From assembly GCA_013204595.1 (NCBI GenBank), contig JABMNK010000023.1:1-64000 (forward strand): DNA of 64,000 nt, read 5' to 3'. The translations under genes and the position numbers were made by a program. This DNA comes from Flammeovirgaceae bacterium. GTDB lineage: Bacteria; Bacteroidota; Bacteroidia; Cytophagales; Cyclobacteriaceae. Positions 8,476 to 16,791 of the stretch are shown piece by piece (position 1 is the first letter of the stretch; each line of letters begins with the position of its first letter). The notes under the pieces are model-generated. The model made no database searches, was not told the DNA's origin, and worked only from the letters and a program-made list of their open reading frames with translations.

Positions 8476-8827
8476 AGGAAACATAGCGGAGAAATTAAAT
8501 CAGTTCGACGCCCATTGGACACCCTACATCATAGCCGAACTTAATGGGCAAGCGATGAAAATCGCGAAGGTTCATGGAAGCTTTATTTGGCATCAGCATG
8601 ACGATGCCGATGAATTGTTTTGGGTGATCAAGGGCTGCCTGAAGATTGAACTTCTAGATCAAGTATTGACCTTACATGAGGGTGATTTTACCGTGATTCC
8701 CAAGGGAACGCAACACCGCCCATCAGCAGAGATCGAAACTCAAATCCTCATGTTTGAGCCGATCAATACCCTGAATACAGGATCCGAACAAAATGAATTT
8801 ACGGTCGCTAATCCTTCAAAAATATAA
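8459..8827 (+). CDS. small cupin-domain protein
   Basis: This is a 122-residue single-domain cupin. Cupin motif 1 is HQHDDADELFWVIKG (around residues 42-56, with His and Glu as metal ligands) and motif 2 is GDFTVIPKGTQHRP (about 77-90, with the final His). Such proteins bind a divalent metal. Functions range from sugar isomerisation to small-molecule oxidation, and nothing here fixes one. It starts inside the last codons of ribD (17-base overlap) and is followed after 2 bases by msrC, so it is translated as part of a ribD-cupin-msrC operon. Confidence 0.85.
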   Translation: MKKIDKGNIAEKLNQFDAHWTPYIIAELNGQAMKIAKVHGSFIWHQHDDADELFWVIKGCLKIELLDQVLTLHEGDFTVIPKGTQHRPSAEIETQILMFEPINTLNTGSEQNEFTVANPSKI

Positions 8828-8829
8828 GT

Positions 8830-9300
8830 ATGGCTGAAGAACTGATCATCTTGGAGACTCATAATAAAGAGGAGAAGTATCAAAGTTTATTGCCTCAAAT
8901 ACAGGCCTTGGTTGGATCTGAAAAAGACCTCATTGCCAATATGGCCAATGTCGCTGCAGCCTTGAAGGCGGTGTTTGATTTCCTTTGGGTTGGATTTTAC
9001 CGTGTCAAAAATAATGAGTTGGTTTTGGGACCTTTTCAGGGACCAATTGCTTGCACCAGGATCAAAAAAGGCATAGGAGTTTGCGGGAAGGTCTGGGAGT
9101 CACAGGTTTCTATTATTGTGCCTGATGTGGAAGTATTCCCAGGGCACATTGCGTGCAGTAGCAGTTCAAGATCCGAAATCGTTGTTCCGAAAATTTTTAA
9201 AGAAAAAGTACTTTACCTATTGGATGTTGACAGCGATCAGCTTGACGCTTTTGATGCAATAGATCAAAAATATTTGCAGAAAATAATTGGGCTTCTCTAG
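8830..9300 (+). CDS. msrC: free methionine-(R)-sulfoxide reductase (GAF type)
   Basis: This 156-residue GAF-domain enzyme reduces free methionine-R-sulfoxide. The full family signature is present: GPFQGPIACTRI (69-80), GIGVCG (81-86), VPDVEVFPGHIAC (97-109) and SRSEIVVP (113-120). All three redox cysteines known from the E. coli enzyme are kept (Cys75, Cys85, Cys109), so the enzyme should be active, using thioredoxin for recycling. It lies 2 bases after the cupin gene and converges with the RDD gene. Confidence 0.93.
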   Translation: MAEELIILETHNKEEKYQSLLPQIQALVGSEKDLIANMANVAAALKAVFDFLWVGFYRVKNNELVLGPFQGPIACTRIKKGIGVCGKVWESQVSIIVPDVEVFPGHIACSSSSRSEIVVPKIFKEKVLYLLDVDSDQLDAFDAIDQKYLQKIIGLL

Positions 9301-9311
9301 AGAGGAGTCAA

Positions 9312-9815
9312 TCAATCTCTTGCAGGCCTGATGAGGTAGGCGCCTGCAATGATGTCGTGTAAAGCCTGTTTTTTTCCGGTAAAGGCAGCCATTATATAGC
9401 CGCCCATTAGGAGCGTTCCTGAAAGAAATTTGCCCGCATTTCTGATAAGAGCGGCGAGAAAGGTTAATCGATCTCCCTGTTTATTAATAACCTTGATCCC
9501 CAACGCCATTTTGCCTAATGATGCCTGAAAATGACTGGATTCCAAAAGCGAAAAATAAAGGGTTTGGGTAATAAATCCTGCCAAAATGATGGGCTTGGCT
9601 TGTACTACCCATTCAGTAAAATCTATAATAAAGGTGTCATCAACTGCGCCATAAGCTTCAATATCAAAGGGAGTATCTACAAAAGGAATGCCTAGACTCG
9701 CGACAAAAGGAATGATCACAATAGTTTGTAAGAATTGTAAGACAAAGGTGTCCAATAGATAAGCCAAAGATCGGATCCAAAAATTTGCAAAATGATGTTG
9801 AACGGGGTCCTTCAT
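9312..9815 (-). CDS. RDD family membrane protein
   Basis: This is a 167-residue integral membrane protein of the RDD family. The N-terminal segment holds the expected Arg and Asp in the first helix (FWIRSLAYLLDTFVL). Further hydrophobic helices lie near residues 30-50, 75-95 and 130-150, and the typical GKMALGIKVINKQGDRLTF stretch follows the third. Members are linked to ion or small-molecule transport, but function here is unknown. Its ATG shares one base with the psd stop codon (TAATG), so it is translationally coupled to psd. Confidence 0.85.
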   Translation of the reverse strand: MKDPVQHHFANFWIRSLAYLLDTFVLQFLQTIVIIPFVASLGIPFVDTPFDIEAYGAVDDTFIIDFTEWVVQAKPIILAGFITQTLYFSLLESSHFQASLGKMALGIKVINKQGDRLTFLAALIRNAGKFLSGTLLMGGYIMAAFTGKKQALHDIIAGAYLIRPARD

Positions 9816-10474
9816 TAATCTTTTAAATGGGCAAGAATAGTCTCTCCACCGACCGTCATGTCCCCTATTTTTACTTTTATTTCGGCATTTAAAGGCAGAA
9901 AAACATCTACCCTACTGCCAAATCGAATAAACCCTACTTCATCGGCCGCGCGCACGTTATCACTAACTTTTTTATAGAAGGCAATTCTTCGCGCGACTGC
10001 GCCTGCAATTTGGCGCATCAGTAGGGTGGTTCCGCTTGGTGTTTCGAAACCAATTGAAGTTCTTTCATTTTGGGAACTAGATTTTGGATGCCAAGCGACT
10101 AAGTACTTGCCAGGGTGATATTTATAGTAGCTAATTTTCCCACCAACAGGGGCCCTATTTACATGAACATTCAACGGAGACATGAAAATGGAGATTTGGA
10201 TCCTTTCTTCATTTAAATACTCCCCTTCATGAGTTTGCTCAATTACGACTATTTTACCCTCAGCAGGTGCAATGACCAAGTCATCTCCTGTTGGCGAATT
10301 TAATTTAGGCACCCTAAAAAAGGATATCACGAGACTCCAAAAGGTCACGGCCACAATCCCTAATCCCCAACTAAAAAGGGGCAAAGAAATCAACCAAGTT
10401 AATCCTAAATACATTAGTGTAATACTAATAAATGCAGCTGGGATAATAATTTTTCCCTCTTTATGTATTTTCAT
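9815..10474 (-). CDS. psd: phosphatidylserine decarboxylase (short, archaeal-type)
   Basis: This enzyme converts phosphatidylserine to phosphatidylethanolamine at the inner membrane. The 219-residue proenzyme has two N-terminal membrane helices (about residues 9-53), then the core with PAEGKIV, SIFMSPLNVHVNR and HPGKYLVAWHPKS. The self-cleavage motif is FGS near residues 185-187, where the Ser becomes the pyruvoyl prosthetic group. A TTG directly before the ATG extends the frame by one codon. The ATG overlaps the gdhA stop (TGATG), so it is coupled to gdhA. PS synthase is not in the window. Confidence 0.93.
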   Translation of the reverse strand: MKIHKEGKIIIPAAFISITLMYLGLTWLISLPLFSWGLGIVAVTFWSLVISFFRVPKLNSPTGDDLVIAPAEGKIVVIEQTHEGEYLNEERIQISIFMSPLNVHVNRAPVGGKISYYKYHPGKYLVAWHPKSSSQNERTSIGFETPSGTTLLMRQIAGAVARRIAFYKKVSDNVRAADEVGFIRFGSRVDVFLPLNAEIKVKIGDMTVGGETILAHLKD

Positions 10475-11748
10475 CAAAAGCCTCCTCTATACTCGTAAGT
10501 TTTTGCCACTTTATCAATTGCAACGATGTATGCGGCAATTCTCAATGAAACATTGTATTTCACAGAAGTTTCATAAACATTATTAAAAGCGTCCTTCATG
10601 ATCCGGTCTGATCTTCTATTTACGCGTTCTGCGGTCCACTTATATCCTAGCCTATTTTGGACCCATTCAAAATAAGAGACAGTAACGCCTCCTGCATTGG
10701 CTAGAATATCGGGGACCGATAAGATGCCAAGGTCATTAAGTATTTTATCTGCTTTGGCAGAAGTGGGCCCATTTGCACCTTCTACGATCAACTTTGCTTT
10801 GATATTATGTGCATTGTGAATGGTGATGACGTCTTCTACAGCAGCGGGGACCAATACGTCAACTTCTAATAGAAGTAACTCGTCTGTGGGAATTTTTTCG
10901 GCTTCAGAAAAACCCTCTAAAGTTCCATTATTTGCATCTCTGTATCTCATGGCCTCGTCTATATTAATGCCATTTTTGTTATAATAAGCTCCCGAAATAT
11001 CGCTAAGCGAAATAATTTTGACCCCTCGCTCGTCCAATAAACGAGCTGCCCACGAGCCCACATTACCAAATCCCTGAATGGCGCAAGTAGCCTTGAAGGG
11101 ATTGAGTTGTAATTTTTCCATGGCGACCAATGTCGACACCATTACCCCACGACCCGTTGCTTCAGTTCGACCAAGAGAACCACCCAGGACAGTAGGTTTG
11201 CCAGTGACCACAGCATTGATGGTCATACCGTTTGATCTTGAAAATTGATCCATGAGCCAAGCCATTTCGCGGGGCCCGGTACCCATATCTGGAGCGGGGA
11301 TGTCTCGATCAGGGCCAAAAATTTCTTGAAGGGCCATGGTGTATGCACGGGTCAAGCGCTCAATTTCACCTGCTGACATGGATCGGGGATCACATTTAAT
11401 TCCTCCTTTGGCACCACCAAAAGGGATGTCCACAACGGCACATTTCCAAGTCATCCAGGCGGCCAGAGCCTTCATTTCATCTAGATTGACATCTAGCGCA
11501 TAACGAATACCCCCTTTAGAAGGGCCGAGTATATTGGAATGAATCACCCGATAACCTTCGAAGACTTCGATTTTACCATTGTCCATGGTAACGGGTAATC
11601 CAACGATAACTTGTTTTGTGGGCGTTTTTAATACATTGTAGATTTGTGCATTTAAACCGAGATGCTCTGCAGCGACTTGGAATCTTGACATCATCGACTC
11701 AAAAGGATTTTCTTTATCCTTAATGGGTGCTGGTTCGATGTAACTCAT
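10474..11748 (-). CDS. gdhA: glutamate dehydrogenase
   Basis: This is a 424-residue Glu/Leu/Phe/Val dehydrogenase family enzyme, probably a hexameric NAD(P)-dependent glutamate dehydrogenase interconverting glutamate and 2-oxoglutarate plus ammonia. Visible motifs are GPSKGGIRY (75-83), the catalytic Lys114 in PFGGAKGGI (109-117), PAPDMGTGPREMAW, and the Rossmann loop GFGNVGSWAA. The C-terminal segment NAGGVTVSYFEWVQN is typical of the class. It is placed between the lipid genes cdsA and psd and coupled to psd by a TGATG overlap, so carbon/nitrogen metabolism and membrane lipid synthesis share a transcript here. Confidence 0.92.
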   Translation of the reverse strand: MSYIEPAPIKDKENPFESMMSRFQVAAEHLGLNAQIYNVLKTPTKQVIVGLPVTMDNGKIEVFEGYRVIHSNILGPSKGGIRYALDVNLDEMKALAAWMTWKCAVVDIPFGGAKGGIKCDPRSMSAGEIERLTRAYTMALQEIFGPDRDIPAPDMGTGPREMAWLMDQFSRSNGMTINAVVTGKPTVLGGSLGRTEATGRGVMVSTLVAMEKLQLNPFKATCAIQGFGNVGSWAARLLDERGVKIISLSDISGAYYNKNGINIDEAMRYRDANNGTLEGFSEAEKIPTDELLLLEVDVLVPAAVEDVITIHNAHNIKAKLIVEGANGPTSAKADKILNDLGILSVPDILANAGGVTVSYFEWVQNRLGYKWTAERVNRRSDRIMKDAFNNVYETSVKYNVSLRIAAYIVAIDKVAKTYEYRGGF

Positions 11749-11790
11749 TATTTAATATTTAGGGGTGCTAGTTTTGTTTATTTCAAATGG

Positions 11791-11798
11791 CAAATGTA
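11791..11798 (-). promoter_or_regulatory. possible -7 box for gdhA
   Basis: The minus strand reads TACATTTG, a perfect match to the Bacteroidota -7 consensus TAnnTTTG, in the 70-base gap before gdhA. I see no good TTTG element at the -33 distance, so support is only moderate. If used, gdhA-psd-RDD would have its own promoter separate from cdsA. Confidence 0.4.
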
Positions 11799-11818
11799 CC
11801 ATGAATATATTACTGCGT

Positions 11819-12649
11819 TTATAGGAGTTTGAGAAAAACTACAATGAAAGGCACTGCTAAAATCAGACTGTCAAAGCGGTCCAAAAATCCGCCATGTCCA
11901 GGAATGGAATTGCCTGAATCCTTGATAGACATAGATCTTTTAAAATGAGACTCCACCAAATCTCCGTAAGTACCGGCAACCACGACAATCGCCGCGATAA
12001 TTAACCATTCCCATAAGTTGAGACGATCGAAATAGGTGGCTGCTATATAGGCCAATCCAGTCGCAACGAGGGCACCACCGAGACTGCCTTCCCAAGATTT
12101 TTTGGGCGAAATGCGTTCAAATAGTTTCGTTTTGCCAAAGGCAGTTCCCGCAAAATAGGCGCCGGTATCACTAGACCAAATGATCAGCATTAATCCGAGA
12201 AGTATTTGATAGGTATAGTCTCCATCAGCAAACACGATGATGTTGATGAGGGCAAAGGGCAATGCTACGTAGCTGATGCCCAAGTAAAATAGTGCAATAT
12301 TTACAAAAGGATTTGGATCGTCCTTTTTGTAAAGTTTAAAGATGAAGATCACAGAAGCTAGCGGAAAAAGTAGAAATAAATATTTTCCATCTAGATCGCC
12401 TCTTTCAATAAAAAATGTGAGGATGAAGAGTAATCCACCTATAAATACACCCCAAAAGCGAATGGGTAGATAATCTTGAATTCTAACCAATCGATAAAAC
12501 TCCCATTGGGCCAATATGCAGATAGTAAAAAAAACCAAGAAATAGGTCCACTCGCTCCATACAATCGAAGAGATGATCACCGAAGCACCGAGGAGGGCTG
12601 AAAAAAGCCGCTTTTTAAGTTCAGAAAATTTATTCAAATCGGATGTCAT
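11819..12649 (-). CDS. cdsA: phosphatidate cytidylyltransferase
   Basis: This is a 276-residue polytopic membrane enzyme that makes CDP-diacylglycerol from phosphatidate and CTP, the entry to phospholipid head-group synthesis. Seven to eight hydrophobic helices are visible. The family signature is present: SSDTGAYFAG, KLFERISPKKSWEGSLGG, and the C-terminal SIKDSGNSIPGHGGFLDRFD. The start overlaps the end of the DUF2007 gene by 20 bases, indicating co-translation. Its product feeds the pathway ended by the nearby psd. Confidence 0.95.
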   Translation of the reverse strand: MTSDLNKFSELKKRLFSALLGASVIISSIVWSEWTYFLVFFTICILAQWEFYRLVRIQDYLPIRFWGVFIGGLLFILTFFIERGDLDGKYLFLLFPLASVIFIFKLYKKDDPNPFVNIALFYLGISYVALPFALINIIVFADGDYTYQILLGLMLIIWSSDTGAYFAGTAFGKTKLFERISPKKSWEGSLGGALVATGLAYIAATYFDRLNLWEWLIIAAIVVVAGTYGDLVESHFKRSMSIKDSGNSIPGHGGFLDRFDSLILAVPFIVVFLKLL

Positions 12650-12836
12650 TTTTGATGATTCTTATCGCAGCTAATACATTCTCAGGAGTAACCCTTACCT
12701 CGATTTTTCCAAAATGATAGGAGCTATCTTTCAAGTCAACTATGACCGGACTGAGCCCCTTGTCCTCAAGAACTGCTCGAACGATTTCTGCGCGATGACC
12801 AGAATGGTCTTCAAATACTTTTTGCCAAACTGTCAT
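12630..12836 (-). CDS. small DUF2007-family protein
   Basis: This is a 68-residue soluble protein matching the DUF2007 (putative signal-transducing) pattern: it opens with a beta-alpha unit, KVFEDHSGHRAEIVRAVLEDKG, here read in parts, then VIVDLKDS and a second beta-alpha unit EVRVTPENVLAAIRII. The fold resembles the ferredoxin-like regulatory domain of PII-type small proteins, but no function is proven. It is sandwiched with overlaps of 20-26 bases between the CPBP protease gene and cdsA, so it is expressed with them. Confidence 0.75.
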   Translation of the reverse strand: MTVWQKVFEDHSGHRAEIVRAVLEDKGLSPVIVDLKDSSYHFGKIEVRVTPENVLAAIRIIKNDIRFE

Positions 12837-13764
12837 TCTGTTTTATAAATAGGTTACGAAAAGAATAAAGTAATAAAAGGGTGAAAATAAAGAAAAACAT
12901 AATCAAGACCGTATCGAATATTGTTTGACTGCCTAATATATCAATCTTAATAAGCCCTATTTGAAATAAATAAATCATTAGAAGTGAAAACCCGTTATTG
13001 ATAAAATGTGCGAACACTGACCAAGCCAGGCTGCCCGACCAATAATAAAGGTATCCGAAAATGGCTCCCAAAAGCATTCTAGGGACTAATCCGTAAAATT
13101 GGTTGTGGAACGCAGAAAACAGAAAAGCCGATACCCAAATGGCAATATGAGGATTTCTTAGCGCGGTATGAAATATATTTTGAAAGAGACCCCTAAATAA
13201 AAATTCTTCTCCTATTGCTGGGATAATGGCAATAGCGATAAGGCCAAGAAAAAAATGTCCAAGGCCATCAAATTCAGTGATGAATCTTGTTAGTACAGCC
13301 AGTTGCGCTTCTTGGGCTTGTAGGTAAGCTTCAAAGGCGCTTAAAAATTCCGGGAATACAATGGACTCATTCCACTCAATGATAACGCTGTTGACTACAG
13401 CAAAGGACAAAGTGATGCCTAGGGTTAATCCAGTGGTCGCCAATAATGGGGGTTTAAGTTTCAAAAAATAGGTCAACGGCACCCCACCATACTTTGAAAT
13501 TACCCATGCCGGAACCAGCATAAAGGTACCTATTGAGGTAGTTGTGAGTACTAATAGTAATGGAATTTTGGCATTTTCATAAGCGGTTGGGTTGCTTAGA
13601 ATCATTTGAACGGTATGAATGTCAAAATCGAAATAAGGCAGAATGAAAAGTAATCCGATGAAATTAAATGCAAAAACAGCAGCTAATTCGAAACCAAATA
13701 GGATTAAGATCAGCAATCCAATTGATTTTCTATTTTGATTACTTTCTGAAAAGATATTACCCAT
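12811..13764 (-). CDS. CPBP family intramembrane metalloprotease
   Basis: This is a roughly 317-residue membrane protein with about eight hydrophobic helices and the CPBP (CAAX protease / bacteriocin-processing) signature GEEFLFRGLFQN, where the two Glu and the Arg are catalytic. A second motif SAFLFSAFHNQFYGLVPRM provides the His, and a later FAHFINNG provides another His. Bacterial members process or immunise against peptides, or are uncharacterised. I start at the ATG at 13764 rather than the GTG 21 bases upstream, because homologues lack those residues. It overlaps the DUF2007 gene by 26 bases and is divergent from dusB. Confidence 0.85.
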   Translation of the reverse strand: MGNIFSESNQNRKSIGLLILILFGFELAAVFAFNFIGLLFILPYFDFDIHTVQMILSNPTAYENAKIPLLLVLTTTSIGTFMLVPAWVISKYGGVPLTYFLKLKPPLLATTGLTLGITLSFAVVNSVIIEWNESIVFPEFLSAFEAYLQAQEAQLAVLTRFITEFDGLGHFFLGLIAIAIIPAIGEEFLFRGLFQNIFHTALRNPHIAIWVSAFLFSAFHNQFYGLVPRMLLGAIFGYLYYWSGSLAWSVFAHFINNGFSLLMIYLFQIGLIKIDILGSQTIFDTVLIMFFFIFTLLLLYSFRNLFIKQNDSLAKSI

Positions 13765-13800
13765 AATTGGCCTAAATTTACACAATTAATTAAACGTATT

Positions 13801-14793
13801 TTGGTAAAAATCGCAAATATAGAATTGGGGGCCTTTCCGCTCCTACTAGCGCCCATGGAAGATGTGAGTGATCCACCTTTTAGGGCGGTGTGCAAAGAAA
13901 ACGGTGCTGATTTGATGTATACAGAGTTCATTGCAGCCGAGGGACTTATCAGGGATGCGGCTAAAAGTATCCAAAAACTAGATATTTATGATTACGAACG
14001 GCCGATTGGGATTCAAATTTTTGGAGAAAAAATAGAGTCAATGCGGGAGGCCGCAGCGATTGCCGAGGCGGCGGACCCAGAAATTATAGATATTAATTAT
14101 GGCTGCCCAGTAAAAAAAGTAGCTTGCAAAGGCGCCGGTGCCGGTATCCTTTTGGATTTACCCAAAATGCAGGCGATGACTTCGGAAATAGTTAAAAGAG
14201 TCAATAAACCGGTGACGGTTAAAACCAGATTGGGCTGGGATGATCAAACAATAAAGATTGAAGAGGTCACCATGCGGCTTCAGGACGCAGGAATACAGGC
14301 GCTCACTATTCATGGCCGTACGCGCCAGCAGATGTACAAAGGGGAAGCAGATTGGTCTTATATTGCCAAAGTAAAGGACAATCCCAATATTCATATTCCT
14401 ATCTTTGGAAATGGCGATATTGATTCTCCTCAGAAGGCCTTAATGTATAAAAGCAGATATGGCGTCGACGGAATCATGATCGGTAGGGCGGCAATTGGAT
14501 ATCCTTGGATATTTAATGAAATCAAACATTACATGGCTACTGGGGAACATTTGGATCCTCCTACCCTTGCTGCCCGAGTCGAGATTGCCAAAAGACATTT
14601 GGCATTTTCAATAGAATGGAAGGGAGAAAAAGTAGGTATTTTTGAGATGCGACGTCACTACACTAATTATTTCAAAAATATCCCCAATTTTAAATCCTTT
14701 CGTACGCGATTGGTAGAAACAGAGTCACCCATTGAAGCATTTGGCATATTGGATGAAATAAGTGAGAACTTCACAGAAGTTTTATTTGTCTAA
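13801..14793 (+). CDS. dusB: tRNA-dihydrouridine synthase (DusB-like)
   Basis: This 330-residue FMN enzyme reduces uridines in tRNA D-loops. The TIM-barrel FMN motif LLLAPMEDVSDPPFR is near the N-terminus, the catalytic Cys lies in INYGCPVKKVACKGAGAG, and HGRTRQQMYKG and GNGDI bind the cofactor. IMIGRAAIGYPW is also typical. The likely start is a TTG at 13801 (VKIANIELG...), since DusB homologues in this phylum begin at exactly this point and no ATG precedes it. Confidence 0.93.
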   Translation: MVKIANIELGAFPLLLAPMEDVSDPPFRAVCKENGADLMYTEFIAAEGLIRDAAKSIQKLDIYDYERPIGIQIFGEKIESMREAAAIAEAADPEIIDINYGCPVKKVACKGAGAGILLDLPKMQAMTSEIVKRVNKPVTVKTRLGWDDQTIKIEEVTMRLQDAGIQALTIHGRTRQQMYKGEADWSYIAKVKDNPNIHIPIFGNGDIDSPQKALMYKSRYGVDGIMIGRAAIGYPWIFNEIKHYMATGEHLDPPTLAARVEIAKRHLAFSIEWKGEKVGIFEMRRHYTNYFKNIPNFKSFRTRLVETESPIEAFGILDEISENFTEVLFV

Positions 14794-14797
14794 GCAT

Positions 14798-15676
14798 ATG
14801 AATGTAAAAACTCCGGGAATTGCCTGGGTACTCTTCTTTATCCTTTCTTTGATCTGGGGAAGTTCCTTTATTTTGATAAAAAAAGGATTAGTTGCCTTGA
14901 GTGCCGAGGAGGTAGCATCTATTCGAATTACTGCCGCATCTCTTGTTTTATTGCCTTTCGCTTTAGGTAAATTCAATCAATTTAATAAAAAAAACATATT
15001 GCCACTTCTGTCTGCGGGGTTGATGGGCAGTTTGATTCCCGCATTCCTCTTTGCGATTGCACAAACCAGATTACCGAGTGCGATTACAGGCATTATGAAC
15101 TCACTAACGCCTTTTTTTACCATTATCATATCCGTTCTTTTTTTTGCAGCCAAACCAGCAAAAAGAGTATATGTAGGGATTGCTATGGGCTTTATCGGTA
15201 CGTTATTTTTAATTTTAGGGCGGACAAGTGGCAACCTATCGATTAATTATTATGCCCTATTTGTCGTGGCGGCTTCTCTATTATACGGTATCAACGCCAA
15301 TATCATAAAGCATTATTTAAATGAATTGAAATCCATAACAGTGGCAAGCCTCTCTTTGGTCATAGTGGGTCCGGTCGCTTTGATTTATCTCTTGTTCTTC
15401 ACCCCGTTTATGGGGCATATCCAAAGTCCAGAAGTTTTGCTTGCCACCGGTTATATTTTAATATTAGGTGTTTTTGGAACTGCATTGGCATTGGTGCTGT
15501 TCAATAAAATGGTACAGCTCACAGGCGCCTTATTTGCTGCATCAGTGACTTATTTGATTCCCTTAGTTGCTGTAAGCTGGGGGGTTTTAGACGGAGAAAA
15601 CATAAGCTTAATACAAGTGTTGAGTATGGTTGTCATTATTGTTGGTGTTTTCATAGCTAATAGTAAAAGGGCATAA
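14798..15676 (+). CDS. EamA/DMT family transporter
   Basis: This is a membrane transporter of the drug/metabolite superfamily with ten helices formed by two EamA repeats (about residues 5-135 and 150-290). The first helix has the classical FFILSLIWGSSFILIKKGL. The second repeat contains FGTALALVLFNKMVQLTG. Substrates of such proteins are metabolites or amino acids and cannot be read here. I use the ATG at 14798, 4 bases after the dusB stop. An upstream in-frame start would overlap dusB and add non-family residues. It ends at a strong terminator. Confidence 0.87.
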   Translation: MNVKTPGIAWVLFFILSLIWGSSFILIKKGLVALSAEEVASIRITAASLVLLPFALGKFNQFNKKNILPLLSAGLMGSLIPAFLFAIAQTRLPSAITGIMNSLTPFFTIIISVLFFAAKPAKRVYVGIAMGFIGTLFLILGRTSGNLSINYYALFVVAASLLYGINANIIKHYLNELKSITVASLSLVIVGPVALIYLLFFTPFMGHIQSPEVLLATGYILILGVFGTALALVLFNKMVQLTGALFAASVTYLIPLVAVSWGVLDGENISLIQVLSMVVIIVGVFIANSKRA

Positions 15677-15701
15677 AAAAACCTGGTTAACCAGGTTTTT
15701 T
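15675..15701. terminator. bidirectional intrinsic terminator
   Basis: A perfect inverted repeat AAAAAACCTGG / CCAGGTTTTTT with a 4-base TTAA loop separates the convergent EamA transporter and the OmpH-family gene. It has T-tracts on both strands, so it can end transcription from both sides, including the ten-gene envelope operon. Confidence 0.92.
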
Positions 15702-15706
15702 ATCTC

Positions 15707-16237
15707 TTAATTTCCTACCGGAGGATCTATTCCTAGTTTTTTCAAGACCAATTCGGAGACGTCATGCTTCTGATCTGCATAAAGCAATACATCAAATCCA
15801 GGGCTTCCCGCACTTAATATCATACTAAACCCATTTTCCTCAGCAACTGTTTGTATCGCCGTGCCTATTTTTTCAACTGCAGGCTGTAACAATTGGTTAC
15901 GCTTGTTGACCAAAGATTGTTCAGCATCTGTTTGAAATTTCTGAAAAGACTCTTGCAGCGCATTCAATTCTCTTTCTTTATCCGCTTTGATCAATTCATT
16001 AAAAGTCGATTGATTCGCTTGATAATCACCTATTTTTGTTTGTATTTCTTGGTATTTTGCCTTCAGCTGATTTTGCAGCTGCGTTTCATAAGCTCTCAAA
16101 TCGGCTTCGATTTGTTTAGCTTCAGGCAAAAGGCCCAATAAATATTCCGCATTGGTATAGCCAATTTTTAATTCTTGCGCATAAGTCGTTTCCATTACAA
16201 ACAAGACCAATATGCATACTAACAACTTGATTTTCAT
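15707..16237 (-). CDS. OmpH/Skp family periplasmic chaperone
   Basis: This is a 176-residue periplasmic chaperone for outer-membrane proteins. A signal peptide is visible at the N-terminus (cut near TTYAQ), then a Skp pattern: LKIGYTNAEYLLGLLPEA, a long charged coiled coil (about residues 45-120), and a C-terminal beta part QTVAEENGFSMILSAG. It is the second of two adjacent paralogues directly after bamA, a conserved arrangement in Bacteroidota, and works by handing unfolded porins to the BAM complex. Confidence 0.9.
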   Translation of the reverse strand: MKIKLLVCILVLFVMETTYAQELKIGYTNAEYLLGLLPEAKQIEADLRAYETQLQNQLKAKYQEIQTKIGDYQANQSTFNELIKADKERELNALQESFQKFQTDAEQSLVNKRNQLLQPAVEKIGTAIQTVAEENGFSMILSAGSPGFDVLLYADQKHDVSELVLKKLGIDPPVGN

Positions 16238-16257
16238 AACATTTAAATAATTAAATT

Positions 16258-16791
16258 TTAATTTGAGGTCGCTTCATTGCTTAGCAAACCTAACTCTTCC
16301 AAAACAAAATCCGTATAATCATGGATAGGATCTGTGTAAATCATCACCATTTCTCCGGATTTATCGAAAACAATCGCCAATCTATTGCTTTTAGCTACTC
16401 GTTCGGCAGCTTGAAATACAAGATCTTGGACGGGTCTAATCAATTCTTTTTTCTTCAAAAAATAAAGGCCATCAGAACCAAAAACTTTCTTTTGATAGTC
16501 TTTTAGTTTTTCCATTTCAGTATTGATTGTATACATCCTGTCGTCTTTCATACTTACCGTGAGAAGGACTTCTTCCGCTTTGTATTTGGCTTCTAACGTT
16601 TGCACTACTTCATTCATTTCCCGTATCTCTAACTCCCACGCTTTGGCTAAAGTATTAATTTCGCTTTGAGCAGCAACGTATTCTGGCATTTTTCCTAAAA
16701 TATAATTAAGATCTATGTAGCCAAACTTTTGAGCCTTCAAAGGAACGAATATCGTTAGTAAAAAGAATAAAGCGAGAAAAAGTCGTTGCAT
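16258..16791 (-). CDS. OmpH/Skp family periplasmic chaperone (paralogue)
   Basis: This is a 177-residue Skp-like protein with signal peptide (MQRLFLALFFLLTIFVPLKA, cut before QKFGYID). The body has the family start KFGYIDLNYILGKMPEY, an extended coiled coil (about 40-115), and a C-terminal AAERVAKSNRLAIVFDKSG. The ATG follows directly after the bamA stop codon, indicating coupled translation. It differs from its neighbour in the tip of the coiled coil, suggesting the two have separate clients or form mixed trimers. Confidence 0.9.
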   Translation of the reverse strand: MQRLFLALFFLLTIFVPLKAQKFGYIDLNYILGKMPEYVAAQSEINTLAKAWELEIREMNEVVQTLEAKYKAEEVLLTVSMKDDRMYTINTEMEKLKDYQKKVFGSDGLYFLKKKELIRPVQDLVFQAAERVAKSNRLAIVFDKSGEMVMIYTDPIHDYTDFVLEELGLLSNEATSN

